Shown here piece by piece: positions 44,601 through 51,840 of a stretch of DNA of 64,000 bases; the stretch's first letter is position 1; every line of letters starts with the position of its first letter. Origin of the DNA: an uncultured Bryobacterales bacterium (GTDB lineage Bacteria > Acidobacteriota > Terriglobia > Bryobacterales > UBA6623); the NCBI GenBank assembly GCA_958295955.1, contig OY282420.1:1874435-1938434 (forward strand), written 5' to 3'. The notes under the pieces were generated by a model. The model saw only the letters and a program-made list of their open reading frames with translations, ran no database searches and was not told the origin of the DNA. The position numbers and the translations under genes were made by a program.

Positions 44601-44964
44601 AGACGGCCGGCGCATCCTGGTCGATTACAAGACGGACCAGGTCGCCAAGCGGGATATTGCGGCGCGCGCGCGCGGCTACGAACCGCAGGTTCAACTTTAC
44701 GCCGCGGCGCTCGCGAATGCCGGACAACCGGTCGATCAAGCCTTTCTGTTTTTTTTGCGCGAGCCCGAGGCATACGAGGTCGATGTCGGCGCGGACGCTC
44801 TCGCCCGCGCCCGCGCAACGGCCGCGGAGCTTTTCGAGGCGCAGCGCCGCCGGGAGTTTCCGTTGAACGTCGGCGGGCACTGCCGACACTGCCCGCACTA
44901 CCGGAAAGCTTGTCCGGCGGAACTGCCCGCCAAGACCGGCGCCGGGGCGCGGCCGAGAGCCTGA
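41674..44964 (+). CDS. addA: AddA-like UvrD-family helicase-nuclease with an additional Fe-S-type nuclease domain
   Basis: A 1096-aa superfamily 1A helicase. Q-motif and Walker A are LTPSQEEAV and TAGPGSGKT (residues 22-30). DEYQDTN is motif II, QSIYGFRHAD motif III, LLTMHSAKGMEFPVV motif V and VAATRAERHL motif VI. The C-terminus is a RecB-like nuclease (GQTDLLFEE, then ILVDYKTD). Unlike classical AddA it also carries a four-cysteine set: C864 (FAQCPRKYF), C1070, C1073 and C1080 (HCRHCPHYRKAC). This is the Fe-S arrangement of AddB/AdnA nucleases. It forms the recombinational repair complex with the preceding gene. The frame is open upstream into addB, but ATG 41674 begins the conserved N-terminus. 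Confidence 0.87.
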   Translation: MQLTPSQEEAVGGRPAANTVVTAGPGSGKTRILVERVRRLIEVHRVDPREILAITFTIKAAHEMYSRLVGAENASEELRRKFENAQIQTIDGFSSSLLRENALTAGVDPEFTVLEPAESEDLLQQTIAAALDDAFARGPQEAEVFLRAFSGSDERADKIEPTKVHRWLSALVNRIRSHGVEPFVKEWLPRLSLDDFAADLRELAALKNDAGLRAAAKALAAVDAADLEAQARILRGIDPGDARAKQARPLVKRIREKWLPDLAAELAAEMHEPARRWLFGVTARILDDFEQRKRERGAVDFDDLQRLAIRLLRGESAPALRYKHILIDEYQDTNPLQAKLIEAVIAAHGNSPPACFVVGDINQSIYGFRHADPTVFRNYRDRVRKNGGKVVALHENFRSRPEILGAVHRLLPGGVDSGVEPHRLQAGREHPAQSAPSVDIQIVAKAGGKAAEWEAGWCAARLMELIAASRNAASPGSEIEWGDCAILLRTRELTTRFAAELRRRRIPYRLEAGKNFYRTPEVYEAAAFLRMLRNPRDEISLAVVLKSAFVGVEDGTLLALKAADKNLSHALAAVPVAGPDGELLHEFNERLRDYRADRDTTAPDRLLAAAMADCGYDNWLAAAGGGEHALANTRKLLRIIRGLAAGGAGFDAVSAALDERLNAAPAENEAEEPKDSRTALELLTMHSAKGMEFPVVVVAGLQHSRAAVEAPLTFSPQRGIGVKWRNPISKGSIGDPAHRAVEQEIRQRDREENERLLYVAATRAERHLILSCSFSAKPQKRGFCKLLFERFGIDHSAVTNERRRIAKDRPAFGLLQTNRPAPPGDAAGPMSAPPPAAILLRPRTAEASADIAISVSSVAAFAQCPRKYFLSRYIGLESTVAPAVSMTAADDAAEPVERDKNAGDAAAFGQAVHEYLAGGAAAEGASAAVRKTAEQFLEHPLGRRAARAERKSFEQSFLFALDDRILRGQTDLLFEEDGRRILVDYKTDQVAKRDIAARARGYEPQVQLYAAALANAGQPVDQAFLFFLREPEAYEVDVGADALARARATAAELFEAQRRREFPLNVGGHCRHCPHYRKACPAELPAKTGAGARPRA

Positions 44965-44965
44965 G

Positions 44966-45382
44966 CTAAAGGCCGAGTTCTTTTTTAATCGAGTCGAGCA
45001 CTCCGTTGAGGAACGGGGTCGAGTCTTCGCCGGCGAAGCGGCGCCCGATTTCCACCGCCTCGTCGATGATGACGGCCGGCGCGGTTTCTCCGGCGCGAAG
45101 TTCCTGGGCCGCCAGCCGCAGCAGATTGCGGTTTACGGCCGACATGCGTTCCATGGTCCAGTTCGCGGCGTGCTTGCGCAGGAGCGCGTCCAGCAGATCG
45201 ACATTCGCTACGACGTCCGCGAACAGCTTCCCGGCGAAACGATCGGGCTCCGACGGGAGCAGGTCGTCGGAAGAGAGTCCCCCGAAAAAATCCGCGACAA
45301 CCTTTTCGGGCGCGGCGTTCGAGGCGTCCCATTGAAAGACCATTTGCAGCGCTCGTTCGCGGGAGCGGCGGCGGGAGGGCAT
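44966..45382 (-). CDS. nusB: Transcription antitermination factor NusB
   Basis: A 138-aa all-helical protein of normal length. It starts MPSRRRSRERALQMVFQWD, has WTMERMSAVNRNLLRLAAQEL in the centre and EAVEIGRRFAGEDSTPFLNGVLDSI at the end, all hallmarks of NusB. With NusE (S10) it binds boxA RNA and supports antitermination, chiefly of rRNA operons. It follows ribH by 30 bp on the same strand, the common ribH-nusB arrangement. Its 3' end is 1 bp from that of the convergent addA-like gene. Confidence 0.95.
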   Translation of the reverse strand: MPSRRRSRERALQMVFQWDASNAAPEKVVADFFGGLSSDDLLPSEPDRFAGKLFADVVANVDLLDALLRKHAANWTMERMSAVNRNLLRLAAQELRAGETAPAVIIDEAVEIGRRFAGEDSTPFLNGVLDSIKKELGL

Positions 45383-45412
45383 GCGATTCGAGGAAAGAGG
45401 CTGGTGGATGGC

Positions 45413-45898
45413 TCAGCGCAGTTTTTTCAGCAGGTTGGCCATCTCGATCGCGTTCATGGCGGCGTTGAAACCGGCGTTGCCGCCTTTTGCGCCGGCGCGG
45501 TCGATAGCCTGCTCGAGAGTATTGCAGGTGAGAACGCCGAAAATGGCGGGCACGCCGGTATCCCCGGCGATGTCGGCGATGCCGCGGGCGGCGCCTTGCG
45601 CAACGTGATCGAAGTGCGTCGTTTCGCCGCGGATGACCGCGCCGAGGCAGATGACCGCGTCGTACTTGCCGCTTTGCGCCAGCGTCCGCGCGGTGAGCGG
45701 AATCTCCAGAGAACCGGGCACGCGCACGACATCGACCGCCGACGCGTCGCCGCCGGAACGGCTGACGGCGTCGACGGCGCCCGCAAGCAGCCGGTCGGTG
45801 ATGAAGCCGTTAAACCGCGCGACGACAATCGCGAAGCGCAAGCCGGCCGCCGTCAGTTCGCCTTCGATCGTGTTGCAGCCGGAAGTTTCCCCAGACAT
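45413..45898 (-). CDS. ribH: 6,7-dimethyl-8-ribityllumazine synthase
   Basis: RibH condenses 5-amino-6-ribitylaminouracil with 3,4-dihydroxy-2-butanone 4-phosphate, the penultimate riboflavin step, in a multimeric cytoplasmic shell. The 161-aa length fits. Motifs are [27 protein letters not shown] and [17 protein letters not shown], then [17 protein letters not shown] and GGNAGFNAA. The usual GAFEIP is here GSLEIP. There is no FMN riboswitch in the 61 bp upstream. It is probably co-transcribed with nusB. Confidence 0.95.
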   Translation of the reverse strand: MSGETSGCNTIEGELTAAGLRFAIVVARFNGFITDRLLAGAVDAVSRSGGDASAVDVVRVPGSLEIPLTARTLAQSGKYDAVICLGAVIRGETTHFDHVAQGAARGIADIAGDTGVPAIFGVLTCNTLEQAIDRAGAKGGNAGFNAAMNAIEMANLLKKLR

Positions 45899-45912
45899 AA
45901 CGCCCGCCTTTT

Positions 45913-45918
45913 GTTATA
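45913..45918 (-). promoter_or_regulatory. -10-like TATAAC upstream of ribH
   Basis: On the minus strand TATAAC lies 14 nt before the ribH ATG. A UUCG-type tetraloop hairpin (CGACC/GGTCG, 45924-45937) stands just upstream of it, behind the selenoprotein stop. The hairpin has no T-tract, so it is at best a weak terminator. Confidence 0.4.
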
Positions 45919-45959
45919 TCAGACGACCTTCGGGTCGGGCGGCGCCGGCGGCGGGGCCG

Positions 45960-47000
45960 TCAGCGCCGTATCGCTTCCGGCGCCCGTTGGCGGTCGTGCT
46001 GCTCGAAATCCAACGTCCACTCCAGCGGCACGGATGCCGGCAAGTAGCAGATTTTGTCGTCGCATGCCTGGTACTTGAGAGACCCGCGCAAGGTCAAGCG
46101 CCCGTTGTCGTCGAGCAAGTGCTCGATCTCGTTGGGCTGTCCGATCATGACATCGGTCAGCAGGCGGAAGGAGCCTTCGTAAACGGGAACCGTTTCGTCG
46201 ATGGCGGGTAGATGAAGCTCCTTCGATGCGGGGTATTCGACATCGTAGCGGGTTACGCCGCTAACGTCTTCGACCTGCCAGTCGATCGGAATGTAGCCTT
46301 CGACTTGCGGAGCATAGACGTGCATTTTGGGGTTCAGGTCGATGTCCAGAACCAGCGAGAACCGGTTGCCGCCGCGAACGGCCGCGTCGCTTGCCCAGGA
46401 AACGACCCGCAGATGCGGCGTTTCCGCTACCTGCCGCGCGGCGCCGGTCTCGGCGCCCAACGTGCGGACCAGGACCCGGCCGGCGGTAAACCGGTCGCGA
46501 TAGTTGTCTTCGAAATACTTCGCGCGGACAACCCGGTCGGGGCCGATGAGGTACTCGCCGGGGATCGGCACGCCGAAAAACCGATGGGTTTCAGGAATCG
46601 TCTCATTGAGGATGCCGAACGCGCGGATGACCGCGGAATCGGGGTCCGAGAGGAGCGGATAGCCGATGCCCGCTCTAGCGGCGAAGTGCTTGAGAATCTC
46701 GACGTTGTCGTGGCTGAGAGCGGCGATGCGTACGCCCTGGGTTGCGAGTTCTTCGCGTTTGCGCTCCAACTGAACCAGTTGGCCCTTGCAGAACGGTCAC
46801 CAGTCGGCCGAGCGGTAGAACAGCAGCAGCAAGCCGTTCGGACCGGCGAGGCTTTCGAAGGTTCGTTTGGCGCCGGTCTGGTCGACCGCCTCGAACGCGG
46901 GAACCGTTGCGCCGACTGCGGGGCCGGTCGGCGGACCCGCCGCAACTAACGGCATGGATACCGCGCCGAATAGAAACGTGGACCGCAGCAGTGTTCTCAT
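45960..47000 (-). CDS. Selenocysteine-containing peroxiredoxin-like redoxin fused to a DsbD-alpha-like domain
   Basis: The gene reads as one 346-aa protein only if the UGA at 46797-46799 (codon 68) is decoded as selenocysteine. The frame before and after the UGA is the same and encodes continuous homology: FYRSADW-U-PFCKGQLVQLERK, a UxxC version of the redoxin CxxC/CPFC active site, then LLSDPDSAVIRAFGI and the rest of an AhpC/TSA-type thioredoxin fold. The signal peptide is MRTLLRSTFLFGAVSMPLVAAG, so it acts in the periplasm. Residues about 190-340 resemble the N-terminal domain of DsbD (SLKYQACDDKICYLPASVPLEW, with a C-x4-C pair). A hairpin of bacterial SECIS type follows the UGA. The product is likely a thiol peroxidase or reductase with its own redox partner domain. 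A nonsense mutation is the alternative. Confidence 0.82.
46766..46799 (-). promoter_or_regulatory. Candidate bacterial SECIS element with its UGA codon
   Basis: Downstream of the UGA (46797-46799) the mRNA reads CCAACTG-GUU-CAGUUGG, a perfect 7-bp stem with a GUU loop (46766-46782). The loop begins at nucleotide 22 after the UGA. Known bacterial SECIS hairpins lie inside the coding region with the apical loop about 16-37 nt after the UGA and a conserved G at the start of the loop, as seen here. SelB would bind this loop. Confidence 0.72.
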
Positions 47001-47109
47001 GGAAACTTCATTATGACGCAGGCGGCGGCATTGTCCAAACGGCAACCGCGCAAACCGATACAATAAGCGTTGCCGTCGAAACGACGCCCGCGCGGGCGTC
47101 GGGCCCCGC

Positions 47110-47199
47110 GGAGAGGTGGCCGAGCGGCTGAAGGCGCACGCTTGGAAAGCGTGTTTAGGGGAAACTCTAACGAGGGTTCGAATCCCTCCCTCTCCGCCA
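47110..47199 (+). tRNA. tRNA-Ser (anticodon GGA)
   Basis: A 90-nt class II tRNA with acceptor GGAGAGG/CCTCTCC, discriminator G and encoded CCA. The anticodon stem is CACGC/GCGTG around loop TTGGAAA, giving anticodon GGA for serine UCC/UCU. It has a long variable arm and T-loop GGTTCGAATCC. The accessory island starts directly downstream, which is typical of integration next to tRNA genes. I found no second copy of the tRNA 3' end at the far side. Confidence 0.97.
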
Positions 47200-47253
47200 C
47201 TCAATCGGTGAAACCCAGGGTTTGCCTTACGAGATTATTGGAGTCGAAAGTCG

Positions 47254-49509
47254 ATGAAAGACGCCCAGAAACCCGATCACGTCAGCCTCACCACGATTAT
47301 TGACCGCCTGCGAGACGGTCGGTACGTCATTCCGGACTTCCAGCGGGAGTTCGAGTGGACGCCCGGGGACATTCTCGAGCTTATGAGGTCAATCTTTCAG
47401 GACTATTACATCGGGAGCCTCCTGCTATGGAAGGGCAAGACCGACAATTTCGAGGCCCTCGCGTGCGAGCCGCTGCACGGCTTCAAGGGCAAGACTGACA
47501 AGACACATATTGTGCTCGACGGCCAACAGCGGCTGACTGCGATGCACTACGCCTTCCTCGCGCCCAATGTCCCGGCGCCGAACCGAAAAAATCGCTTCCT
47601 GTTCTTTGTTCTTGTGGACAAGTTCATGGAGGAAGCCTACGACGAGGCATTCGACTACTACTGGACCCGGCACGGAGAGACGCTACTCGCCGACAGGACT
47701 GCCCAGTTCGACGACCACATGTTCCCGCTGGCTGTCGTAGGTCAGGGCATTTTTGAGCTCTTCAACTGGCTCCAGGACTACGAAAAGCACTGGCGCGCCA
47801 AAGAAGGCGAAGCCAAGAATTCGAGCAACGAGGCCGCATGCCAAGCTGCAGGGCGCCATGCGGACAACGCTCATGCTTTTCGCAATCACTTGCAGAGCAT
47901 CATGCAGCAGTACCAGATTGCCTACATTGAGCTCGACCAGGATCTCGCGATCGACAAGGTGTGCAACATCTTTACGCAGATCAACAGCCGCGGTATTCGG
48001 TTAGACGTCTTCGACCTGATTAACGCGCTGCTCAAGCCAAAGGGTCTCCAGTTGAAACATCTGTGGCGCAAAGCTGCGCCGAAGCTCGACTTCGTCGAAA
48101 CCAAACGGATGAACGTTTACATCCTCCAGGTGATGTCGATCCTTCGTCAAGCCTATTGTTCGCCGAAATATCTTTACTATCTCCTCCCCGGCCAGGAGAA
48201 GAAGGTGCGCGATCCCGCCGGCTCGTTGCGCAAGGAAGTCCTGATCCCGGATGTTTCGGGATTCGAGCAGCGTTGGCATGAAGCCGTTGAGGCGCTTCGT
48301 CAGGCGATCGAGTTGCTGCGGCATCCCCAAGAATTCGGCGCGATCTCGTCCCAGCATCTGCCCTACGTCTCCATACTTCCGGTCTTTGCCGCCTTGCACG
48401 CCTCGGCTCGGTCGTTACCTGCTAACCACCGGCTCGGCGCCGGAGTCAAGCTCCGGCACTGGTACTGGGCCAGCGTATTTACGAACCGCTACTCAGGGTC
48501 AGTCGAATCCACGAGCACACGGGACTTTCTGGATCTGAAAAATTGGTTCCAAGACGACGACGCCCCGCCGCCGCTCATAGCCGAATTCAAGATGCGGTTT
48601 CGGAATCTCGATTTGCGGCGTGAAACCAAACGCGGGACCTCCGTGTACAACGGCATCTACAACCTGCTCATCCTGCGCGGCGCACAGGACTGGATGACGG
48701 GAGCGGCGCCTCAGTACGGCGGTCTTGACGACCATCACATCGTTCCGAAGAGTTGGGCGAAAGAACGCACGCTCGATACTTCGATTGACACGATTCTGAA
48801 CCGCACGCCGCTCACAGCAGAAACGAATCGGAAAATCAACGACCGTCTGCCAAACGAGTACCTGCCGGAACTGATCGCGGCGAACGGCGAAACCACGGTC
48901 CGCTCGACGCTCGAATCGCATTTCATTTCGCAGGCCGCGCTCGAGATCCTTCTGCGCAACCCTTTTACTCCTTCGGACTACGAGGATTTTCTCAACGTGC
49001 GCCGGCGCACGCTTCAGGAAGCTATCGAGGATTTGTTGGTGAAGGAACGTTTGGATCTTCCGCCTCAGCTTCGAGAGTTGGATGCCCGGATCGAAAAAAT
49101 CGAACTCGCGCTTCGAAAGCTGATTTGCGCGTCGCCGGCCGGCGACGCGGACAAGATCCCTCCTCATGTAATCCAAAAAGTCGAAGGACGAATTCAGGCG
49201 GCTCTCAAGAAGAATCCGGCGCTCGACGCCAATCACTACGCAGCACTCGAGGGCAAGCTTGAGTATGCCGACCTGCGCGAACTCCAAGATACGATAACGA
49301 GCAAAGCGCTCACCCCGATTTTCCGGTCGCGGTTTCCGCACAAGGAAACGCTTGTCAAACGCTTCGATCAGCTCTCCGAGCTTCGCAACGGCATTCGACA
49401 CAGCCGCACCGTGGATGACGTGACACGCAAGGAAGGCGAGGCAGCCGTTTTGTGGTTTGAGCAGGCGCTCGCTGCGTGTCCGCGGATTACAAACGCTGCC
49501 CCGGGATAA
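47254..49509 (+). CDS. GmrSD-type DUF262/HNH nuclease with C-terminal HEPN-like domain
   Basis: A 751-aa single-chain protein. An N-terminal DUF262 (ParB-like, GmrS) domain has IPDFQREFEW (about residues 28-37), and LDGQQRLTAMHYA near 88-100, where the DGQQR motif is the nucleotide-dependent catalytic centre. A central helical region follows. An HNH-type motif GGLDDHHIVPKSW lies near 489-502, with ILNRTPLTAETNRKI behind it (GmrD-like). The C-terminus (about 640-745) is helical and holds ELRNGIRHSR, an R711-x4-H716 motif typical of HEPN ribonucleases. GmrSD enzymes cut DNA with modified bases; the HEPN end suggests an additional RNA-targeting or abortive activity. GGAG precedes the ATG. It is the first gene after tRNA-Ser(GGA). 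Confidence 0.87.
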   Translation: MKDAQKPDHVSLTTIIDRLRDGRYVIPDFQREFEWTPGDILELMRSIFQDYYIGSLLLWKGKTDNFEALACEPLHGFKGKTDKTHIVLDGQQRLTAMHYAFLAPNVPAPNRKNRFLFFVLVDKFMEEAYDEAFDYYWTRHGETLLADRTAQFDDHMFPLAVVGQGIFELFNWLQDYEKHWRAKEGEAKNSSNEAACQAAGRHADNAHAFRNHLQSIMQQYQIAYIELDQDLAIDKVCNIFTQINSRGIRLDVFDLINALLKPKGLQLKHLWRKAAPKLDFVETKRMNVYILQVMSILRQAYCSPKYLYYLLPGQEKKVRDPAGSLRKEVLIPDVSGFEQRWHEAVEALRQAIELLRHPQEFGAISSQHLPYVSILPVFAALHASARSLPANHRLGAGVKLRHWYWASVFTNRYSGSVESTSTRDFLDLKNWFQDDDAPPPLIAEFKMRFRNLDLRRETKRGTSVYNGIYNLLILRGAQDWMTGAAPQYGGLDDHHIVPKSWAKERTLDTSIDTILNRTPLTAETNRKINDRLPNEYLPELIAANGETTVRSTLESHFISQAALEILLRNPFTPSDYEDFLNVRRRTLQEAIEDLLVKERLDLPPQLRELDARIEKIELALRKLICASPAGDADKIPPHVIQKVEGRIQAALKKNPALDANHYAALEGKLEYADLRELQDTITSKALTPIFRSRFPHKETLVKRFDQLSELRNGIRHSRTVDDVTRKEGEAAVLWFEQALAACPRITNAAPG

Positions 49510-49518
49510 AGGACTCCC

Positions 49519-49917
49519 TTGTGGGGTGTAGCGGGAAGCCGGCGGCCGCACAGGCAACCGATCGTCATCGGCCGCGGCCGAACGAGTCCGAGCGGCTTTC
49601 TCCGACGTCTTGTTCGAGATCAGGCCGGCAGTGCCGGCGAGCAAGCGCCGGAGCCGGAGCGCGAACGCCGGCGGCGGTTGTTACACGAGGTATTTCAAGA
49701 GATCTGCGCGACACGCGGCGGATTCAAGGCGCCCGACAATCTCGATTACGAGAGCCGTATGGCGCTTGAAGACAGAGCTATCGATGTCATTCTCAACCAC
49801 GAGCCAAGTTGGCAACGCACTCCGGCCGGTGGTCACGATGTTTTCCAAGGATTCCTAACAGCAACGTCCAGGCCGTCGAAATCCGCGGTATTTCGTGTTG
49901 CGACGGAAAGATCATGA
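49519..49917 (+). CDS. Possible small hypothetical protein after the GmrSD-like gene
   Basis: A 132-aa frame starts with GTG 9 bp after the GmrSD-like stop. Residues 45-108 have natural-looking protein composition (HEVFQEICATRGGFKAPDNL and onward to DVILNHEPSWQ), whereas the first 40 residues are arginine/proline rich and less convincing. The end overlaps the 3' end of the convergent VapC-like gene by 85 bp. No family is recognised. It may be a real downstream gene of the nuclease or a fragment of one. Confidence 0.35.
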   Translation: MWGVAGSRRPHRQPIVIGRGRTSPSGFLRRLVRDQAGSAGEQAPEPERERRRRLLHEVFQEICATRGGFKAPDNLDYESRMALEDRAIDVILNHEPSWQRTPAGGHDVFQGFLTATSRPSKSAVFRVATERS

Positions 49918-50252
49918 GCCTTCGCTGTTCCGGCGATTAGCGCATCGCCCAGATGTAGAACGCGGCCGGACCGATGCGCCTGCGCCCGAAGCAGGGCGGC
50001 GCACTCCGCCTCTCTGCGCTCAAGCGGCAGGATACGGTCCGCATACTCCGCGATGAACGCCGATAATGCCGCGCCTATCCGGTCGCGGCGGCGTCCTTGT
50101 GGAAGCAGCCGCAAACCGAACTCCAATTCATGCAGCACAATCGCCGAAAGCCACAGATCGTGTCGAACGGTCAGGAAGGCAACAACCTGCGGGTCCGGTA
50201 TGGCTTTGGTCGTCTCCGAAACCACGTTGGCGTCCAATAGAAAACCGTTCAT
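49833..50252 (-). CDS. vapC: VapC-family PIN-domain toxin
   Basis: A 139-aa PIN-domain ribonuclease. The acidic Mg2+ ligands are seen in LLDANVVSE (D7), LHELEFGL and HLGDALIAGTAKAHDLSVATRNTADFDGL. VapC toxins cleave tRNA or rRNA and are neutralised by a cognate antitoxin. Its ATG overlaps the antitoxin stop as ATGA, so the pair is translationally coupled. No frameshift is seen. Confidence 0.92.
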   Translation of the reverse strand: MNGFLLDANVVSETTKAIPDPQVVAFLTVRHDLWLSAIVLHELEFGLRLLPQGRRRDRIGAALSAFIAEYADRILPLERREAECAALLRAQAHRSGRVLHLGDALIAGTAKAHDLSVATRNTADFDGLDVAVRNPWKTS

Positions 50253-50524
50253 TCGCTCTCTTGGGCGAGGAATGGAATCTCACGCCCCGCCTCGCGACGG
50301 CTTGGAATCTCAAGGGTAACCCCGCGCGGCATGTTGTCAACCAGCCACTGTCCGAGGGGTTTGCGCGGTTGCGCTTGTGTCTTCCACGCATGCTCAGGCG
50401 CTACGACGAAAGATTTTCTGATGCCGATACGTTGCGGCCCTTCCTCTTCGGCAAGACGCAAGATTTCGGATAGATGCGCCTTGGCCGCGGCGACAGTCCA
50501 GATTCGATGGGGTTTGGAATCCAT
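50249..50524 (-). CDS. Phd/YefM-type antitoxin of the PIN toxin
   Basis: A 91-aa protein. The N-terminal DNA-binding part has WTVAAAKAHLSEILRLAEEEGPQRI, the Phd/YefM fold, and the C-terminal tail is the likely toxin-binding part. The ATG at 50524 gives MDSKPHRIW; a TTG at 50545 is less likely. It lies just downstream of a perfect palindrome that should be its operator, and it overlaps vapC by 4 nt. Confidence 0.88.
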   Translation of the reverse strand: MDSKPHRIWTVAAAKAHLSEILRLAEEEGPQRIGIRKSFVVAPEHAWKTQAQPRKPLGQWLVDNMPRGVTLEIPSRREAGREIPFLAQESE

Positions 50525-50546
50525 GTCAGCGGCTCCGACAATCAAG

Positions 50547-50565
50547 CTATACTAGTTTAGTATAG
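50547..50565 (-). promoter_or_regulatory. Palindromic operator/promoter of the toxin-antitoxin operon
   Basis: CTATACTAGTTTAGTATAG is a perfect 8-bp inverted repeat with a 3-nt centre, 22 bp upstream of the antitoxin ATG. It contains a TATACT -10-like hexamer on the minus strand. Antitoxin dimers typically repress their own operon by binding such a site. A further partial half-site (ATAGTATA) follows at 50569-50576. Confidence 0.75.
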
Positions 50566-50624
50566 ACCATAGTATATGTTTCCTCAAGAGCGAATCTCCT
50601 CCAAATGAAAAACGAGCCTTTTCT

Positions 50625-51674
50625 CTATGGGGAAATGCTGTATTGCAACACGCCTCGGGAGCCGCCGACCTGAGCGCCCAGGACGCGGTTCCCGTAGGCG
50701 GCGACGCCTTCGGCTCCGCTGGTGACCTTGCCGAGGTCAGGCTTCGGGTCGGGGATGAACGCCTCGACCTTCCCGGTCCGCGCGTCGCCGATGTAGATGC
50801 CGCGCTCGAAACCCGGATTGCGGGGACGGCCGCTCGAGTCGGGGTCGAATCCCGAGTCGGAATCCGCCACGTAGATCGTGTCGTTCTCATCGATGTATAT
50901 CCCGCTCGGCGAACCGAACTGCGTCCACGTGGCGAGGTGATTGCCGTTTTGGTTCAGAATCTGGATCCTGCGGTTCGCGCGGTCGCCCACGAATATGCGG
51001 CCTTGCGAGTCCATGGCGAGGGCGTGAATGCCGCTGAATTCCCCCGGCCCGTCGCCTCCCTTGCCCCAGGCCGCGGCGAACTTTCCGTCGCGCGTGAACT
51101 TGACGATGCGGTTGTTGCCGCCGTGTCCGTGATTGTGTCCGTCGGCGACGAAGATGTCGCCGTCCGGCGATACCAGCACGTCGGACGGACAACTGAACGT
51201 CCGTTCGTCCTCTCCGGCCTTGCCCGCCGCGCCCAGGCTCATGAGGAGCTCGCCGGCAGGGCTGAACTTGTGGACTTGGTGGCCCTTGCCGTTTTCGCGG
51301 CCCGTCTCGCAATTCGTGTCGACGGCGTCGGCGACCCACACGTTGCCCGTGCGGTCAACGAAGATGCCGTGCGGCCAGACAAACAGCCCGGCCCCGAAGC
51401 TGCGCATGAGATTCCCGTCGGCGTCGAACAGCAGGATCGGGTCCAGGTCGCTTCCTCGGCAGTGGCTTCCGGCGCAACGCTCGGCAACCCAGATTTTTCC
51501 GGTCAACGAACCGTCCCGGCCGCGGTGGGGATAAATCGCGCTGGCGGACCCCCATAACCGCCCCGCCGGCAGCTTGCCCCAGGCTTCCCCGGCGCCGTAT
51601 GGATTCGGCGGCCGTTGCTGAGCCGCGCCCGGTATTGCCGCGGCCAGCAGCGCCAGCGCCAAGCATTTTTTCAT
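50625..51674 (-). CDS. Secreted NHL-repeat protein, peptidyl-alpha-hydroxyglycine lyase-like
   Basis: A 349-aa protein with signal peptide MKKCLALALLAAAIPGAAQQ and a six-bladed NHL propeller (WPHGIFVDRTGNVWVAD, FSCPSDVLVSPDGDIFVADGHNH, FSGIHALAMDSQGRIFVGDRANRRIQ, SPSGIYIDENDTIYVAD). The histidine-rich blade junctions and spacing resemble the lyase domain of peptidylglycine alpha-amidating enzymes, the name usually given to bacterial relatives. The natural substrate is unknown. The frame is open much further upstream, but 51674 is the start giving the signal peptide. It is flanked by the toxin-antitoxin operon and the small coiled-coil gene. Confidence 0.87.
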   Translation of the reverse strand: MKKCLALALLAAAIPGAAQQRPPNPYGAGEAWGKLPAGRLWGSASAIYPHRGRDGSLTGKIWVAERCAGSHCRGSDLDPILLFDADGNLMRSFGAGLFVWPHGIFVDRTGNVWVADAVDTNCETGRENGKGHQVHKFSPAGELLMSLGAAGKAGEDERTFSCPSDVLVSPDGDIFVADGHNHGHGGNNRIVKFTRDGKFAAAWGKGGDGPGEFSGIHALAMDSQGRIFVGDRANRRIQILNQNGNHLATWTQFGSPSGIYIDENDTIYVADSDSGFDPDSSGRPRNPGFERGIYIGDARTGKVEAFIPDPKPDLGKVTSGAEGVAAYGNRVLGAQVGGSRGVLQYSISP

Positions 51675-51840
51675 CGTGCGCCCTTCGAGTCGAAGCGTTC
51701 GAGGGAGCGGCGGCTCCTCGGCCTCGGTGTTCATTATGGCCGAATCGGCTTCAGCGGCCAAGAATTTCGAGATCGCGAGTCGCCGGCGAACGTCCGCCCG
51801 GAATCGTTTTCCGTACGCGCCGGTCTTGCCTTGAAGCGTC

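Noticed and set aside
45899-45959. FMN riboswitch upstream of ribH
   Set aside because: The gap is only 61 bp and contains a simple UUCG hairpin, far too small for the RFN element.
46797-47000. Truncated redoxin pseudogene ending at the UGA
   Set aside because: The frame continues without shift into the rest of the fold, the UGA is exactly at the catalytic Cys position, and a SECIS-type hairpin follows; a random nonsense mutation would not explain these together.
47176-47199. Direct-repeat attachment site made from the tRNA-Ser(GGA) 3' end
   Set aside because: I looked for a second copy of the tRNA 3' terminus downstream to 54.7 kb and did not find one; no integrase gene is present.
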